Source: Desulfobacter sp. (GTDB lineage Bacteria > Desulfobacterota > Desulfobacteria > Desulfobacterales > Desulfobacteraceae). From it: a stretch of 64,000 nt of DNA. A program made the translations under genes and the position numbers. Below, one piece after another: positions 8,832-17,457 of the stretch. Under the pieces are notes generated by a model. The model was not told the origin of the DNA. It saw only the letters and a list, made by a program, of their open reading frames with translations, and did not search any database. Numbering within the stretch: position 1 is the first letter of the stretch; every line of letters starts with the position of its first letter. The DNA is taken from assembly GCA_028768525.1 (NCBI GenBank), contig CP054837.1, positions 3,143,501 to 3,207,500 on the forward strand. The letters run 5' to 3'.

Positions 8832-9707
8832 CTATCCTTTAGATACTGAGTCGGTAATGTAATCTGAGCAGGTGATAAACCGGAAATCGGAAAAATTTCC
8901 TATCAATGTTTTCAGTTTATTTTCTGTTTTATTCAGATTTATGTAATGCCTGAATTTAAACCAATTTGAGGCTTGGCGAACCCTCGGTTGCCCCGGGTCA
9001 AATTCCCATGGATGGGCATAGAACAAAAATACATCCTGCTGTTTGAATACCTGGTGCATTCCAAATTTAAATAAAGACAAAGGAAATAAGCGGAAGTACC
9101 CACCGCCGCCAAGGGGAAATATCTTGTCACCCACCCTTAAATTGCTGATAGGTATTTCATACAACTCGTTTGACAACTTATAAAACCCATTAATTCTATT
9201 TTCGTTTGGCAGATCCAAAACACCGTATCTTCCGTGGGCGGAAAAAGAATTGTAACTTGAATCATATAGATACCCTGCTTTCTGGATAGCTGCCAAAGTT
9301 TTATGCGAAACAGCAAAACTGGGTGCCCTGTAGCCTGTAACCTGCCGGCCGGAAATATCTTCCAACAGTTTTCGACTGTCAACCAGATCTAACACAAGTT
9401 GATTAGATCTGAGGTTGGTGCACAGGTGGTGGTCAAAACCGTGAGAGGCCACTTCATGGCCCCGTGAATGAATTTCGCGAACCAGATCAGGGCATCGTTT
9501 TGCAATCCACCCCAAAATAAAAAAAGTGGCTTTAGGCTCAAAAACGAAACTATCAAGAAAATCTAGAATTCGGTGGGTATTTCTCTCCACCCTTAGCTCA
9601 AAATTGTTCCAGGTTGAAAATTCTATGTAATCCTTAAAATTTTCAACCTGGAACCAGTCTTCTACATCAAATGTTAGCAGTATGGTATGCTTCTGTGACA
9701 ATTCCAT
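8832..9707 (-). CDS. XrtA system polysaccharide deacetylase (NodB/CE4 family)
   Basis: A 291-residue CE4 deacetylase. Motif 1 is LTFDVEDWF at the N-terminus (catalytic Asp14). Motif 2 is SHGFDHH (zinc ligands His89 and His93). GYRAPSFA is motif 3, and YAHPWEFDPGQPR near the C-terminus carries the late catalytic His. There is no signal peptide, as in the exosortase-associated clade (TIGR03006-like), so it may act on precursors in the cytoplasm or at the membrane, removing acetyl groups from N-acetylated sugars. The ATG at 9707 has no obvious Shine-Dalgarno sequence; instead a perfect 6-bp inverted repeat (9709-9724) separates it from the exosortase stop codon. The overall length fits the family. 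Confidence 0.92.
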   Translation of the reverse strand: MELSQKHTILLTFDVEDWFQVENFKDYIEFSTWNNFELRVERNTHRILDFLDSFVFEPKATFFILGWIAKRCPDLVREIHSRGHEVASHGFDHHLCTNLRSNQLVLDLVDSRKLLEDISGRQVTGYRAPSFAVSHKTLAAIQKAGYLYDSSYNSFSAHGRYGVLDLPNENRINGFYKLSNELYEIPISNLRVGDKIFPLGGGGYFRLFPLSLFKFGMHQVFKQQDVFLFYAHPWEFDPGQPRVRQASNWFKFRHYINLNKTENKLKTLIGNFSDFRFITCSDYITDSVSKG

Positions 9708-9708
9708 G

Positions 9709-9724
9709 GTATCTAATCAGATAC
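9709..9724 (-). repeat. Perfect inverted repeat between exosortase stop and deacetylase start
   Basis: GTATCT and AGATAC flank a 4-base spacer. The repeat fills the whole gap between the exosortase stop codon and the deacetylase ATG, where a ribosome-binding site would be expected. It could form a small hairpin in the mRNA. No U-run follows, so it is not a terminator. Confidence 0.5.
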
Positions 9725-10560
9725 TAACTTTGCTTACTCTCGATCTTGCTTAAAGCTAAATATACGAGATATACAAAAAACAGTGCTGAAGTAAAAATGA
9801 TAAGCCCGGACATGTCATGTAGAAAACCATGGGCAGTCTCAGGGCCCACCCATGCGGCCAACCCTCCTGTTATGGTTAACCGCACCACATTCACGACAAT
9901 AGCAATGGGAACTGCGGATAAAAACAGCACCCATTTTTTCATAGAACTCAACGGTACCAGAAAAGATAACGCTCCGGTTAAAGCCAACAGGGATGTTAGG
10001 GACCGAATCCCGGAACAGGCATCTATCACTTCAAGGGAAGTGTTAGATAAATGAAGAATGTTTCCTTCCCTGAAAATCGGAATTCCCAGCATGCTGATCG
10101 TATGGCTGGATAGATTTGCGGCAATCACCTGTAGAGGAAAGGCGACTTTGTTCCAGAGAATGGATGGAATAGGAATCATCATCATGAGGTAGCAGACCGG
10201 TATGATCAGGGCTTTTAGCATTTTATTACCCAAACAATAAGATACGATTCCCCCAACGGTGATGACCATGGAGGTTCTCATTAAAAAAAGCTCTGATCCA
10301 ATATTTCCAATTATATGTACCAACATCCCAAAAAGGATCAGAAAAATGCCAGCTTTTGAAGATTGAATAGATATCTGCCTAAGCCTGTTTTGCTCATGCC
10401 AGATCATATACAATACTACAAAAGGAATGAGAAAACCGTGTGAAAAATTAGGATCGGTTGACCAGTCTGAAATAAGCTTGACTATTGTATGGTGGTACAC
10501 CACTGCGAATGCAGACAGCAACATAAGAATCTGAATCGCAATTGATTTTGTTGTAGACAT
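9724..10560 (-). CDS. xrtA: Exosortase A (PEP-CTERM transpeptidase/protease)
   Basis: Polytopic inner-membrane cysteine protease (about eight membrane segments) that recognises the C-terminal PEP-CTERM signal and sorts the cleaved protein to the envelope. The three catalytic positions are visible: Cys182 in DACSGIRS, Arg227 in NVVRLT and His248 in FLHDMSG. The ATG at 10560 was chosen. It lies 4 bases after the epsI stop, with AGGA supplied by the end of epsI. The longer frame from 10611 would overlap epsI and add a non-conserved stretch. In many XrtA proteins EpsI is fused to the C-terminus; here it is a separate upstream gene. A substrate with a VPEP tail is encoded in the same locus at 17458. 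Confidence 0.93.
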   Translation of the reverse strand: MSTTKSIAIQILMLLSAFAVVYHHTIVKLISDWSTDPNFSHGFLIPFVVLYMIWHEQNRLRQISIQSSKAGIFLILFGMLVHIIGNIGSELFLMRTSMVITVGGIVSYCLGNKMLKALIIPVCYLMMMIPIPSILWNKVAFPLQVIAANLSSHTISMLGIPIFREGNILHLSNTSLEVIDACSGIRSLTSLLALTGALSFLVPLSSMKKWVLFLSAVPIAIVVNVVRLTITGGLAAWVGPETAHGFLHDMSGLIIFTSALFFVYLVYLALSKIESKQS

Positions 10561-10564
10561 TTGC

Positions 10565-11200
10565 CTATCCTGGGATATGCTCTTTGAGTAAAGGATATAT
10601 TTTATCTGCAAATTCTTTCAGAAGCGTTACGGTTGTCTGCTCATCTTCGATCACTTGAGATATCAGCCGGACAAAAGACCCGTCTGTCCGGTTTTTAATT
10701 ATGGAATCCACAACCAGCCATATTTTCTGCATGTATTCTGAAGCGATAATCCTTCCTCTGGACTGGAACCAGTAAAGGACCACTTGTTTTTGACTACCCT
10801 TTACCAATAACAGCTGAATCACCTTTATGGTCTCTTTGCTGGATGGAAGGTTCACCGGGATCACTTTGGTTTCTACAATATTCCAGCCAGCTCCAGGCAT
10901 ACAATTCTTGGGGGAGTGAATGATATCTCCCTCACTCTGGCTCTGATAGAACCCCACATAAAGGTTGACCATCTCCTTTGGTGATTTCCAGTAATTTGCC
11001 TGGATATAATCTTCCACACCGAGGATATTATAAACATTCTGGTCCATTTCACTTGTAATACCCTGCCAGGCATCTATCTTTAGCGGAAACTCACTAAATG
11101 GTTTATTTGGCGAAATCCGCTCCGAATGTGATGCAACGGCTGTTAAAACTGCTGTTGCCAGAAGAATAACAACAATGATGATTGTTCTTTTAAAGATCAA
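10565..11200 (-). CDS. epsI: EpsI family protein (exosortase-associated)
   Basis: A 211-residue protein with one N-terminal membrane segment (about residues 5-25) and a periplasmic domain. That domain carries the EpsI-type segment HSPKNCMPGAGWNI, with the conserved Cys-Met-Pro, and the later VVLYWFQSRGRIIASEY. EpsI proteins accompany or are fused to exosortases and are needed for exopolysaccharide production in methanolan-type systems; the biochemical role is unknown. The start overlaps the end of the outer-membrane barrel gene by 4 bases, and the exosortase start follows the stop by 4 bases. Standing apart from XrtA, it shows the unfused arrangement. Confidence 0.9.
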   Translation of the reverse strand: MIFKRTIIIVVILLATAVLTAVASHSERISPNKPFSEFPLKIDAWQGITSEMDQNVYNILGVEDYIQANYWKSPKEMVNLYVGFYQSQSEGDIIHSPKNCMPGAGWNIVETKVIPVNLPSSKETIKVIQLLLVKGSQKQVVLYWFQSRGRIIASEYMQKIWLVVDSIIKNRTDGSFVRLISQVIEDEQTTVTLLKEFADKIYPLLKEHIPG

Positions 11201-12633
11201 TCGAAAATTTCCTTTTCCAAAGATTTCCTAGATACCGTTTTATCCGGCCGGATGGGCTTTTCCGGGATAAACTTGACATAAAATGTAATTTTATTTTCCT
11301 CGTAATCGTCTCTCTGAAGGCCATCCGAGTTGAAATTGGTGTGTGAGGCATTTGCGCCAATCTGCAGCCACTTTAACGGGGTCCAGGTCAAACCTCCCCC
11401 TATTTCGACTGTATCGTCCTGACGATCCACATTCTGTTCCTGAAAATCCTGGATTTGATATGATCCGAACAGGCTGGAGGATAATTGTTTGGTTAACAGG
11501 TAGTTCAGGCTAAAACCTGCCTGATAGCTGATGTTATACCCCAGGCTGGCAGCCTCTTCGTCGGATTCTTCATATTTGCTGCTGCCGGTGATGGACAATG
11601 ACCCCCTTGGGCTGAAATTGAAAACCTTATATGCATCAATGTCAAAGAAAATATCTTCAGAATCGTCATTTTCATTGTCCCATTCATGGAATAAAATACC
11701 CACACCAATTGAAATGCCTGAATCTTCAGTTACATCCCAGTCCACACCAACAGAAGGGTGAAACACCTGGTGGTCTCCGTCAGAACGGTCCGACAGATAA
11801 TGCCGGTATTTTACATACCCATCAAGATGACGGGTAAATTTCCGAATATACCGGATATCTCCGGCAATGGTTTCATAATCATCATCCGAATTTACTTCAA
11901 ATTCCTTTTTCTCAAATTCCGCATTGGCTTCAATACCATCCTTAGGCGTCATCCAGTATTGCATAAAGGCCGAAGGTTCATAATTGGTATATTCATCCGC
12001 ATCTGAATTTTTATAGTTATCTTTTTCGTAGGCAAAATCCAGTCCCATCCGGTTTTTCTCACCAAACAATTTATGTATACCGGCCTGGGTTGTATGGGTT
12101 TCATGTTCCTTATAGTCGCCTGTCCTGACCTGTTGATCAAAACTATTTGAGTAATCATGGGAGAAAAAAATATTTATTGTTTTCGTCAATTGGCTTTCTA
12201 TGGATGCTCCGGCAGAATGCTGCCATGAATCGCCCTCATTATTTCCATCGTGACCGTCATAGGCAATATTGGCTCTGGCTGTAGTATACTTTGTGGGTTG
12301 AAATGTTCCTGAAAGACTTGCATTATGGTCAAGGCTGTCCCGGTCATCCATATTTTTAAAATCCCTATATTCCGGATTGTATTCCAGGTAAACCTGACTT
12401 TTTTTATTAAGGAAACCTACTGAAAAACCAAGCTCGTAGGAAGTAATCCATTCCTCAAACGTATCCGTACCCGTCTGAAAATAATTATCATTGTACTCTT
12501 CAGTAATGGTAAGTGTCGGAAGAATCTGTGTGATCATCCTTGCCGATACGTTAGAAACCGGCAATAACAAGCATATCAGGATTGCCGGGAGGCATAAACA
12601 TGATACGATCCTGAATTTAGTATTGGATTTCAT
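11197..12633 (-). CDS. Outer-membrane beta-barrel protein, PEP-CTERM system-associated
   Basis: About 478 residues with an N-terminal signal peptide (hydrophobic core CLCLPAILICLLLPV, cut near VSA-RM). The rest is a long series of alternating amphipathic strands rich in Tyr, Asn and Asp (for example ITEEYNDNYFQ, YLEYNPEYRDF), typical of the TIGR03016-like outer-membrane proteins of XrtA loci. It probably forms or assists the outer-membrane exit channel for the exopolysaccharide together with the adjacent export protein. The ATG at 12633 is preferred because AAGGAGG lies 5 bases upstream; a GTG at 12651 would place that sequence inside the coding region. It lies 32 bases downstream of the export protein gene and overlaps epsI. 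Confidence 0.88.
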   Translation of the reverse strand: MKSNTKFRIVSCLCLPAILICLLLPVSNVSARMITQILPTLTITEEYNDNYFQTGTDTFEEWITSYELGFSVGFLNKKSQVYLEYNPEYRDFKNMDDRDSLDHNASLSGTFQPTKYTTARANIAYDGHDGNNEGDSWQHSAGASIESQLTKTINIFFSHDYSNSFDQQVRTGDYKEHETHTTQAGIHKLFGEKNRMGLDFAYEKDNYKNSDADEYTNYEPSAFMQYWMTPKDGIEANAEFEKKEFEVNSDDDYETIAGDIRYIRKFTRHLDGYVKYRHYLSDRSDGDHQVFHPSVGVDWDVTEDSGISIGVGILFHEWDNENDDSEDIFFDIDAYKVFNFSPRGSLSITGSSKYEESDEEAASLGYNISYQAGFSLNYLLTKQLSSSLFGSYQIQDFQEQNVDRQDDTVEIGGGLTWTPLKWLQIGANASHTNFNSDGLQRDDYEENKITFYVKFIPEKPIRPDKTVSRKSLEKEIFD

Positions 12634-12665
12634 TTTTACCTCCTTTTTCACAAACGGTTGATATA

Positions 12666-13250
12666 TTAAGGCACAATGATAATATCGTCTGCCAATAGCT
12701 GGATATCGTTTTTCAAATTTCCGTCGGTGATATCATCGTAATCAATTTTTATCATCTTTTCTTTTCCACGATGCCTGCGGAATAAAATAATTTCATCCTT
12801 GGAGGCCCATTCGGTAAAACCTTTGGCCAGGGCAAAAGCCTGAACCACAGTGAGTTTTTTAACCAAAGGGTATTCACCCACATTCTGAACTTCCCCAAGG
12901 ATATAATATTTCTGGCTTCCGGGATTGGCCAGGGTAACGGTAACTGTTGGGGCTTCAACGAAATCTGAGAGTTTTTTTTCAATAAACTTTTTCAGTTCCA
13001 TGGTTGTCCGGCCTTCTGCCTGGATATCATCAAGCAGAGGAAAGGTTATTTTTCCGTCATTACGGACAAAAACCGTATCAAATGAAAGGTCTTCTTCTTT
13101 CCAGGTGCTGATTTTTAAAACATCCCCTATACCTATTTTATAGTCACGCGATCCCGTTGCGCTTTCCTGCGACAGCCCTGTTGATCCGGACAATAATAAG
13201 TAAAAAAAAGACATGCAGATCACTATTTGCTTGAGATAGTATCTGGACAT
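12666..13250 (-). CDS. XrtA system exopolysaccharide export protein (Wza-type, SLBB domain)
   Basis: A 194-residue periplasmic or outer-membrane protein. It has a signal peptide (core ICMSFFYLLLSGSTG), a polysaccharide-export (Poly_export) domain starting at YKIGIGDVLKIS, and an SLBB beta-grasp domain (KYYILGEVQNVGEYPL). Full-length Wza is about 380 residues; this short form is normal for exosortase A loci (TIGR03027-like). It should form the periplasmic part of the exopolysaccharide translocon with the chain-length protein encoded upstream and the barrel encoded downstream. No lipobox Cys is present at the signal cleavage site. A GGAG ribosome-binding site is seen just upstream of the ATG. 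Confidence 0.92.
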   Translation of the reverse strand: MSRYYLKQIVICMSFFYLLLSGSTGLSQESATGSRDYKIGIGDVLKISTWKEEDLSFDTVFVRNDGKITFPLLDDIQAEGRTTMELKKFIEKKLSDFVEAPTVTVTLANPGSQKYYILGEVQNVGEYPLVKKLTVVQAFALAKGFTEWASKDEIILFRRHRGKEKMIKIDYDDITDGNLKNDIQLLADDIIIVP

Positions 13251-13322
13251 AGCTCCGCTCCCTTGATTACATCAATGATAATCATTTCAGGTTATTATTT
13301 AATTACGTGGTGATATCCATTT

Positions 13323-14717
13323 TTATCTGGCCCCCCTGCCGAAAAGAACCGTTTTTATGGTTTTGAGGATGATCACCACATCCATGGCAAGGGACATATT
13401 TTTGATATAAAATAGCTCGTAATTTAATTTTTCCACGGCATCTTCAACAGTGGCCCCGTAATCGTAGCAGACCTGGGCCCATCCGGTAAGTCCGGGTTTG
13501 ACATTGAACCGCTGATCATAATACGGGATCTGTTTTTCAAGCTTGTCGGTAAAATGCTTCCGCTCAGGCCTGGGGCCCACAAGACTCATTTTGCCGATAA
13601 GCACCTCCCATAACTGGGGCAGTTCATCAATTCTGTATTTTCTAATGATGCGCCCCACTCGGGTTATTCTGTCATCGTTATCCTCTGCCCATACCGGGCC
13701 GGTTAATTTTTCAGCATCTGCCACCATGGACCGGAACTTGTGCATCATATATTCTTTTTTATCTTTACCAACACGGTCCTGGGCAAAAAGAACAGGTCCT
13801 TTTGAATCCAGCTTAATTAAAATGGCAACGATGAGTAATAAAGGTGCTAATAAGATAAGCATCACCAATGATAGAACGATATCTTCAACTCTCTTAAAAA
13901 AAGATTTGGTTTTTGATTTTCTAAACCCATGTGAAAAAATCAGCCATGAAGGATTTATTTTTTCGACGAGTACTTTACCCGTCAGCATTTCGTAAAACGA
14001 ACTTCCTTCTAATACTTCAACCCCTTCGGTCCGGCATTTAATCAGCTCCTGTGTAGGAAAATTGCGCCGTTTTTCTTTTATGGCCACAATAATTTTATCA
14101 ATTGATTTTGATTTTGACAGTTCACGAAGTGGAATTGTATCCTGGGTAAAAATAATCTCTTTGGGTAATTCATCATCCTCCGTTTTATACCCCTTATCCG
14201 GCATGATTGCAGAGACTGTATACCCGCAGTCGATTGTCCGACTGACCGTATTGTAAATATCAATGGCAAGATCGCTGGATCCCAGGATAATGATTTTTTC
14301 GTTGAATATCCCCCGGTTAAGTATCTCAATATATCCAATCCGCCACAATACGATAAAAACCATTAAAAAAAAGATGCTGAGGATGTATATCTTCTGGTCC
14401 AGAATCACCAGGGGAAAAAAATAATAGATCATAGCCAGGGCAATTGAAGTGATGCCCAAGGCCTGTAAGAGACGTATGGAAATTTCAGGGACAGTTGAAA
14501 CCGCATCAAAGTCATAAAGGTCGTTATAATACAGACTGACCTGGCAGATAATAGTGATGAGCATAATCCGCAGGACCAACATCACATCAAACCAGTAAGA
14601 ATTAGAAAAAGTCAGCAGAACTGTGGAAAGCAAAAAACACCCAAATATCACACAGCCTTCAAGAAAAAGAAAAATAATATTCCTGATTGGAAAGTATTGT
14701 CTTAATACTTTAAGCAT
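13323..14717 (-). CDS. XrtA system sugar transferase (undecaprenyl-phosphate hexose-1-phosphate transferase)
   Basis: A 464-residue polyisoprenyl-phosphate glycosyltransferase (PglC/WbaP superfamily). The N-terminal half has four membrane segments and a Rossmann-like CoA-binding domain (IIILGSSDLAIDIYN). The C-terminal catalytic domain begins with the membrane segment after KRVEDIVLSLVML and holds HKFRSMVADAEK, then RRIDELPQLWEVL-type motifs (here KYRIDELPQLWEVLIG) and LVGPRPERKHF. It starts assembly of the repeat unit on undecaprenyl phosphate at the inner membrane. It resembles the TIGR03013 family specific to exosortase A loci. It follows the tyrosine kinase gene by 9 bases; a 72-base gap, without a clear promoter by eye, precedes the export gene. 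Confidence 0.93.
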   Translation of the reverse strand: MLKVLRQYFPIRNIIFLFLEGCVIFGCFLLSTVLLTFSNSYWFDVMLVLRIMLITIICQVSLYYNDLYDFDAVSTVPEISIRLLQALGITSIALAMIYYFFPLVILDQKIYILSIFFLMVFIVLWRIGYIEILNRGIFNEKIIILGSSDLAIDIYNTVSRTIDCGYTVSAIMPDKGYKTEDDELPKEIIFTQDTIPLRELSKSKSIDKIIVAIKEKRRNFPTQELIKCRTEGVEVLEGSSFYEMLTGKVLVEKINPSWLIFSHGFRKSKTKSFFKRVEDIVLSLVMLILLAPLLLIVAILIKLDSKGPVLFAQDRVGKDKKEYMMHKFRSMVADAEKLTGPVWAEDNDDRITRVGRIIRKYRIDELPQLWEVLIGKMSLVGPRPERKHFTDKLEKQIPYYDQRFNVKPGLTGWAQVCYDYGATVEDAVEKLNYELFYIKNMSLAMDVVIILKTIKTVLFGRGAR

Positions 14718-14726
14718 ATAGCAATG

Positions 14727-15584
14727 CTATTCCTTGTTAGTTCCGTATCCGGATTTATTATATCCATATCCATATCCGAAGGCGGATTTTTCTGAAAAAT
14801 TTTTAATAACCCCCAAAATTCTTTCTTTACCGTATATATCAATTATATCCTGAACCTCCTTTATCCGGGTTTTTCCATGCCGCACAATTAGAATAATGCC
14901 ATCCACATACCGGGCAATGGCATTGGTTTCTGAAGTAATATAAGGGGGCGGGGTGTCAATTATGACATATCTATCATTGTACCGCAGTTTGACTTCATGA
15001 AGCATGCGTCTCATCTGCTCCGACGATAACAACTCTGAAGGATTCGGCGGTATACTCCCTGCCGGCAAAATCGTAAGCTTTTCTACGGCGGTTTTTTTCA
15101 TCGCTTCAGAAAGAGAAATCTGGTTTGTGAGATACTCACTCAACCCTTTCATCGGTTCCCTTTTATAACCGAATAGCGTATGAATCGTTGGTGTCCGTAG
15201 ATCACAGTCCATCAGCAGAACATATTCATCAATACTCCGGGCCATAGTTACGGCAAGGTTGGCCGATACAAAGGATTTGCCTTCATTGGGAGAGGCACTG
15301 GTAACCATAATGGTTCTAGGGGGGTCCCCTTTTTCAGGAAAAAGGATATTATTCTTTAAAAGCCTGAACTGTTCTGAGGCTATGGCGTGTGGCGTTAAAA
15401 CAGACACCATATCCCGTTGGGTAATTTCAGGCACTTGAAGATTTTTTTCAAAAACGGGTTTATTAACGGTAGCAACGAATTCATCATGTGGGGCCGCTTC
15501 ATGCGAATCTGCACGCTCAGCCTGCTGTATCGGGCGCTGCTTTTGTTTATCTGCTTTTTCCAAGGCATTAAAAATTTTGCCCAA
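14727..15584 (-). CDS. XrtA-associated tyrosine autokinase (BY-kinase, CpsD/Wzc-C type)
   Basis: A 285-residue bacterial tyrosine kinase. The Walker A variant is SASPNEGKS (residues 96-104). The Walker A' motif is LLMDCDLR (123-130), and IIDTPPP forms Walker B. The C-terminal tail is tyrosine- and glycine-rich (FGYGYGYNKSGYG), the usual autophosphorylation cluster. It works with the chain-length protein encoded 17 bases upstream to control polymer length and export by cycles of phosphorylation. The cytoplasmic kinase and membrane adaptor are separate genes here, unlike Wzc of enterobacteria. The N-terminal 60 residues are charged and probably disordered. Confidence 0.93.
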   Translation of the reverse strand: MGKIFNALEKADKQKQRPIQQAERADSHEAAPHDEFVATVNKPVFEKNLQVPEITQRDMVSVLTPHAIASEQFRLLKNNILFPEKGDPPRTIMVTSASPNEGKSFVSANLAVTMARSIDEYVLLMDCDLRTPTIHTLFGYKREPMKGLSEYLTNQISLSEAMKKTAVEKLTILPAGSIPPNPSELLSSEQMRRMLHEVKLRYNDRYVIIDTPPPYITSETNAIARYVDGIILIVRHGKTRIKEVQDIIDIYGKERILGVIKNFSEKSAFGYGYGYNKSGYGTNKE

Positions 15585-15601
15585 TTGTTATACTCCCGGA
15601 T

Positions 15602-17260
15602 TTAAATGTTGATATATGTTTTTATGATATTTATGGTTCTGTCCAATCCTTTAAAATTCAGTAGGGCAAAAAAACCTAAAAACATTACGGCGTAAAAACA
15701 ACACCCCATAAAAACAAGCCCGAATATTCTTTGGCGAAGCTTATTTGCACGTCTTTTAAGATGGGGAATCGATGCAAGGATATTAAGCCCCAAAGTATCT
15801 TCAATCTGCTCCTCCCGACGGATTACAGATAAATTAATAACCTCACTAAGGAAAATAATACCACCACCAAGACCTAAACCCGATGCAACCGATAGAATGA
15901 ATAATAATTTAACATTGGGTGAAATCGGTTTTTCGGGCAGTCTCGCATGATCCAGAATTCTGAACTGTTCGCCCTTCTGCTTTTTTTCCATATTAACGGA
16001 AAGTTCTGCTTCAAGTTTTCTATCCAGCAGTGAATTGAAAATTTCCTGGATATTCGTATAGTCCCTTTTTAATGCTTGTAGTTCCAGCTCACGTTTGGGC
16101 GTATCTTCCACACGCTGCTGGTAAACCTTCATTTTTTCCTTTATTTGGGCTGTTTCAATCTGGATATTTTTAATTTCATTTATAATCAGCTTACGCTGGA
16201 TATTCATCCTTGTTAACGTTGGATTCTTTGGTATATTGTCCCCGGTATTTTCATCATTCCCCTGGCCACTCTCTGTATCTTTATTTGGTGCCTGAGCGGT
16301 ATCTTTTTCTTCCTGTATCGTCTTTTCCAGCTTTTCAATTGTCTTCTTCAGCTTTTGGACATCCGGATGTTTTTTTGTATACTTCAGCAACAGATTCTCG
16401 TACTGATTTTGAGCTATTGCCAGTTTCTGCTCATTATCAGAGGCTGAATCAATCGTCTGTTCATCTCCTGCTTCAGCCGTAACTTTTGATTTCTTTTCTA
16501 CATCTCTTTTTAATTCTGATATCTGGGTTTCAATCAAGCTTAATGCATTTTTGGTTTCCCTCAATTGGGTACTTTTATCAGTTAATTGGGTCTGCAGGCG
16601 GTCCAAGGTTCTTAAGTTTGTTTCAAGTTCGTCAGGCAGGCCGCCAAGGTACTTGGCACGATAGCCCGCCAGTTTCTGCTCCCTGTCTTCAAGACGTTTT
16701 CGGGTTTTCTCAAGTTCCGAATCCAGAAATTCACTGGTCCCTATTGCCTGGGCTTCCCTGACTTTAAGGTTTTCGTCCATGAAATAGGATGCCAGGGTAT
16801 TGGTCACTCTCATCACCCGTTGCGGGCTGCTACCTGTAAATGATATTGAAAATGCCTCGGCACCATGCCTGGCACGTTCAATCCTTACCTTTATCTTTCT
16901 TCTCATCCCCTCTATCTTGTCTTCCAGATACATACTTTTTGCATCTTCAAATAGCCCGAACTGATCAATGATTTGTTCAAGATTACTTCGGCTGAGAATC
17001 TGCTGGGATATCGTACTGATACGTTCGTTGATACTGGAGGAAACGACAGATTGAACATAATTGGTTGGTACCCGCTGGGGCTGAACCAGGATCAGCGTGG
17101 ATGCCTGGTAGGTTTTATCAGCAGTAAGGGTGAATGCTAGTCCCAGTGTCAGGGAAATGCACAGCGGAATTATAAGAATCCATCTGCCACGGATCACAAT
17201 ATCGATAATCTGATCAGGCTTGATCTGCGCCTGTGAATGGAAAGGGTCGGCCATAATCAT
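15602..17260 (-). CDS. XrtA system polysaccharide chain length determinant (Wzz/GNVR domain)
   Basis: A 552-residue inner-membrane polysaccharide co-polymerase. It has an N-terminal membrane segment (about residues 30-50), a periplasmic Wzz domain, a long coiled coil rich in Glu, Lys and Gln (about residues 170-410) and a GNVR-type region (KRELELQALKRDYTNIQEIF). A second membrane segment (about 450-475) follows HARLPEKPISPN, and there is a third hydrophobic stretch near the C-terminus. It sets polymer length and activates the kinase encoded next. The first gene of the minus-strand export operon, it is preceded by a 197-base gap that holds the PEP-CTERM gene's terminator and a weak promoter-like sequence. 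Confidence 0.92.
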   Translation of the reverse strand: MIMADPFHSQAQIKPDQIIDIVIRGRWILIIPLCISLTLGLAFTLTADKTYQASTLILVQPQRVPTNYVQSVVSSSINERISTISQQILSRSNLEQIIDQFGLFEDAKSMYLEDKIEGMRRKIKVRIERARHGAEAFSISFTGSSPQRVMRVTNTLASYFMDENLKVREAQAIGTSEFLDSELEKTRKRLEDREQKLAGYRAKYLGGLPDELETNLRTLDRLQTQLTDKSTQLRETKNALSLIETQISELKRDVEKKSKVTAEAGDEQTIDSASDNEQKLAIAQNQYENLLLKYTKKHPDVQKLKKTIEKLEKTIQEEKDTAQAPNKDTESGQGNDENTGDNIPKNPTLTRMNIQRKLIINEIKNIQIETAQIKEKMKVYQQRVEDTPKRELELQALKRDYTNIQEIFNSLLDRKLEAELSVNMEKKQKGEQFRILDHARLPEKPISPNVKLLFILSVASGLGLGGGIIFLSEVINLSVIRREEQIEDTLGLNILASIPHLKRRANKLRQRIFGLVFMGCCFYAVMFLGFFALLNFKGLDRTINIIKTYINI

Positions 17261-17310
17261 CCCGGAGTTAAGGTTAGATCAATTTTTACACAAAAATTAG
17301 GGGTTTTATT

Positions 17311-17338
17311 TTCTTATCAGGTCCTGCCTTTTTGTCAA
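17311..17338 (-). promoter_or_regulatory. Weak sigma-70-type promoter candidate for the chain-length/kinase operon
   Basis: A perfect TTGACA (minus strand, 17338-17333) is followed 16 bases later by TAAGAA, a poor -10. It lies 50 bases upstream of the chain-length gene and downstream of the terminator for the preceding gene. Only the -35 is convincing. Confidence 0.3.
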
Positions 17339-17402
17339 TGCTTAAATTTCTCAGGAAAATCAAGGGATGCTACCTTGATGTTATTATTATTTTAAATTTT
17401 CC

Positions 17403-17435
17403 CAAAAAAAACAGACTGCATATAAGCTGCAGTCT
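17403..17435 (-). terminator. Rho-independent terminator after the PEP-CTERM gene
   Basis: A perfect 8-bp stem (AGACTGCA with TGCAGTCT, 17413-17420 and 17428-17435) with a 7-base loop. On the minus strand it is followed by TG and then eight T residues. It sits 23 bases past the stop of the PEP-CTERM gene and separates it from the export operon. Confidence 0.85.
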
Positions 17436-17457
17436 ATTTTTATAAATATGTAAGGCC

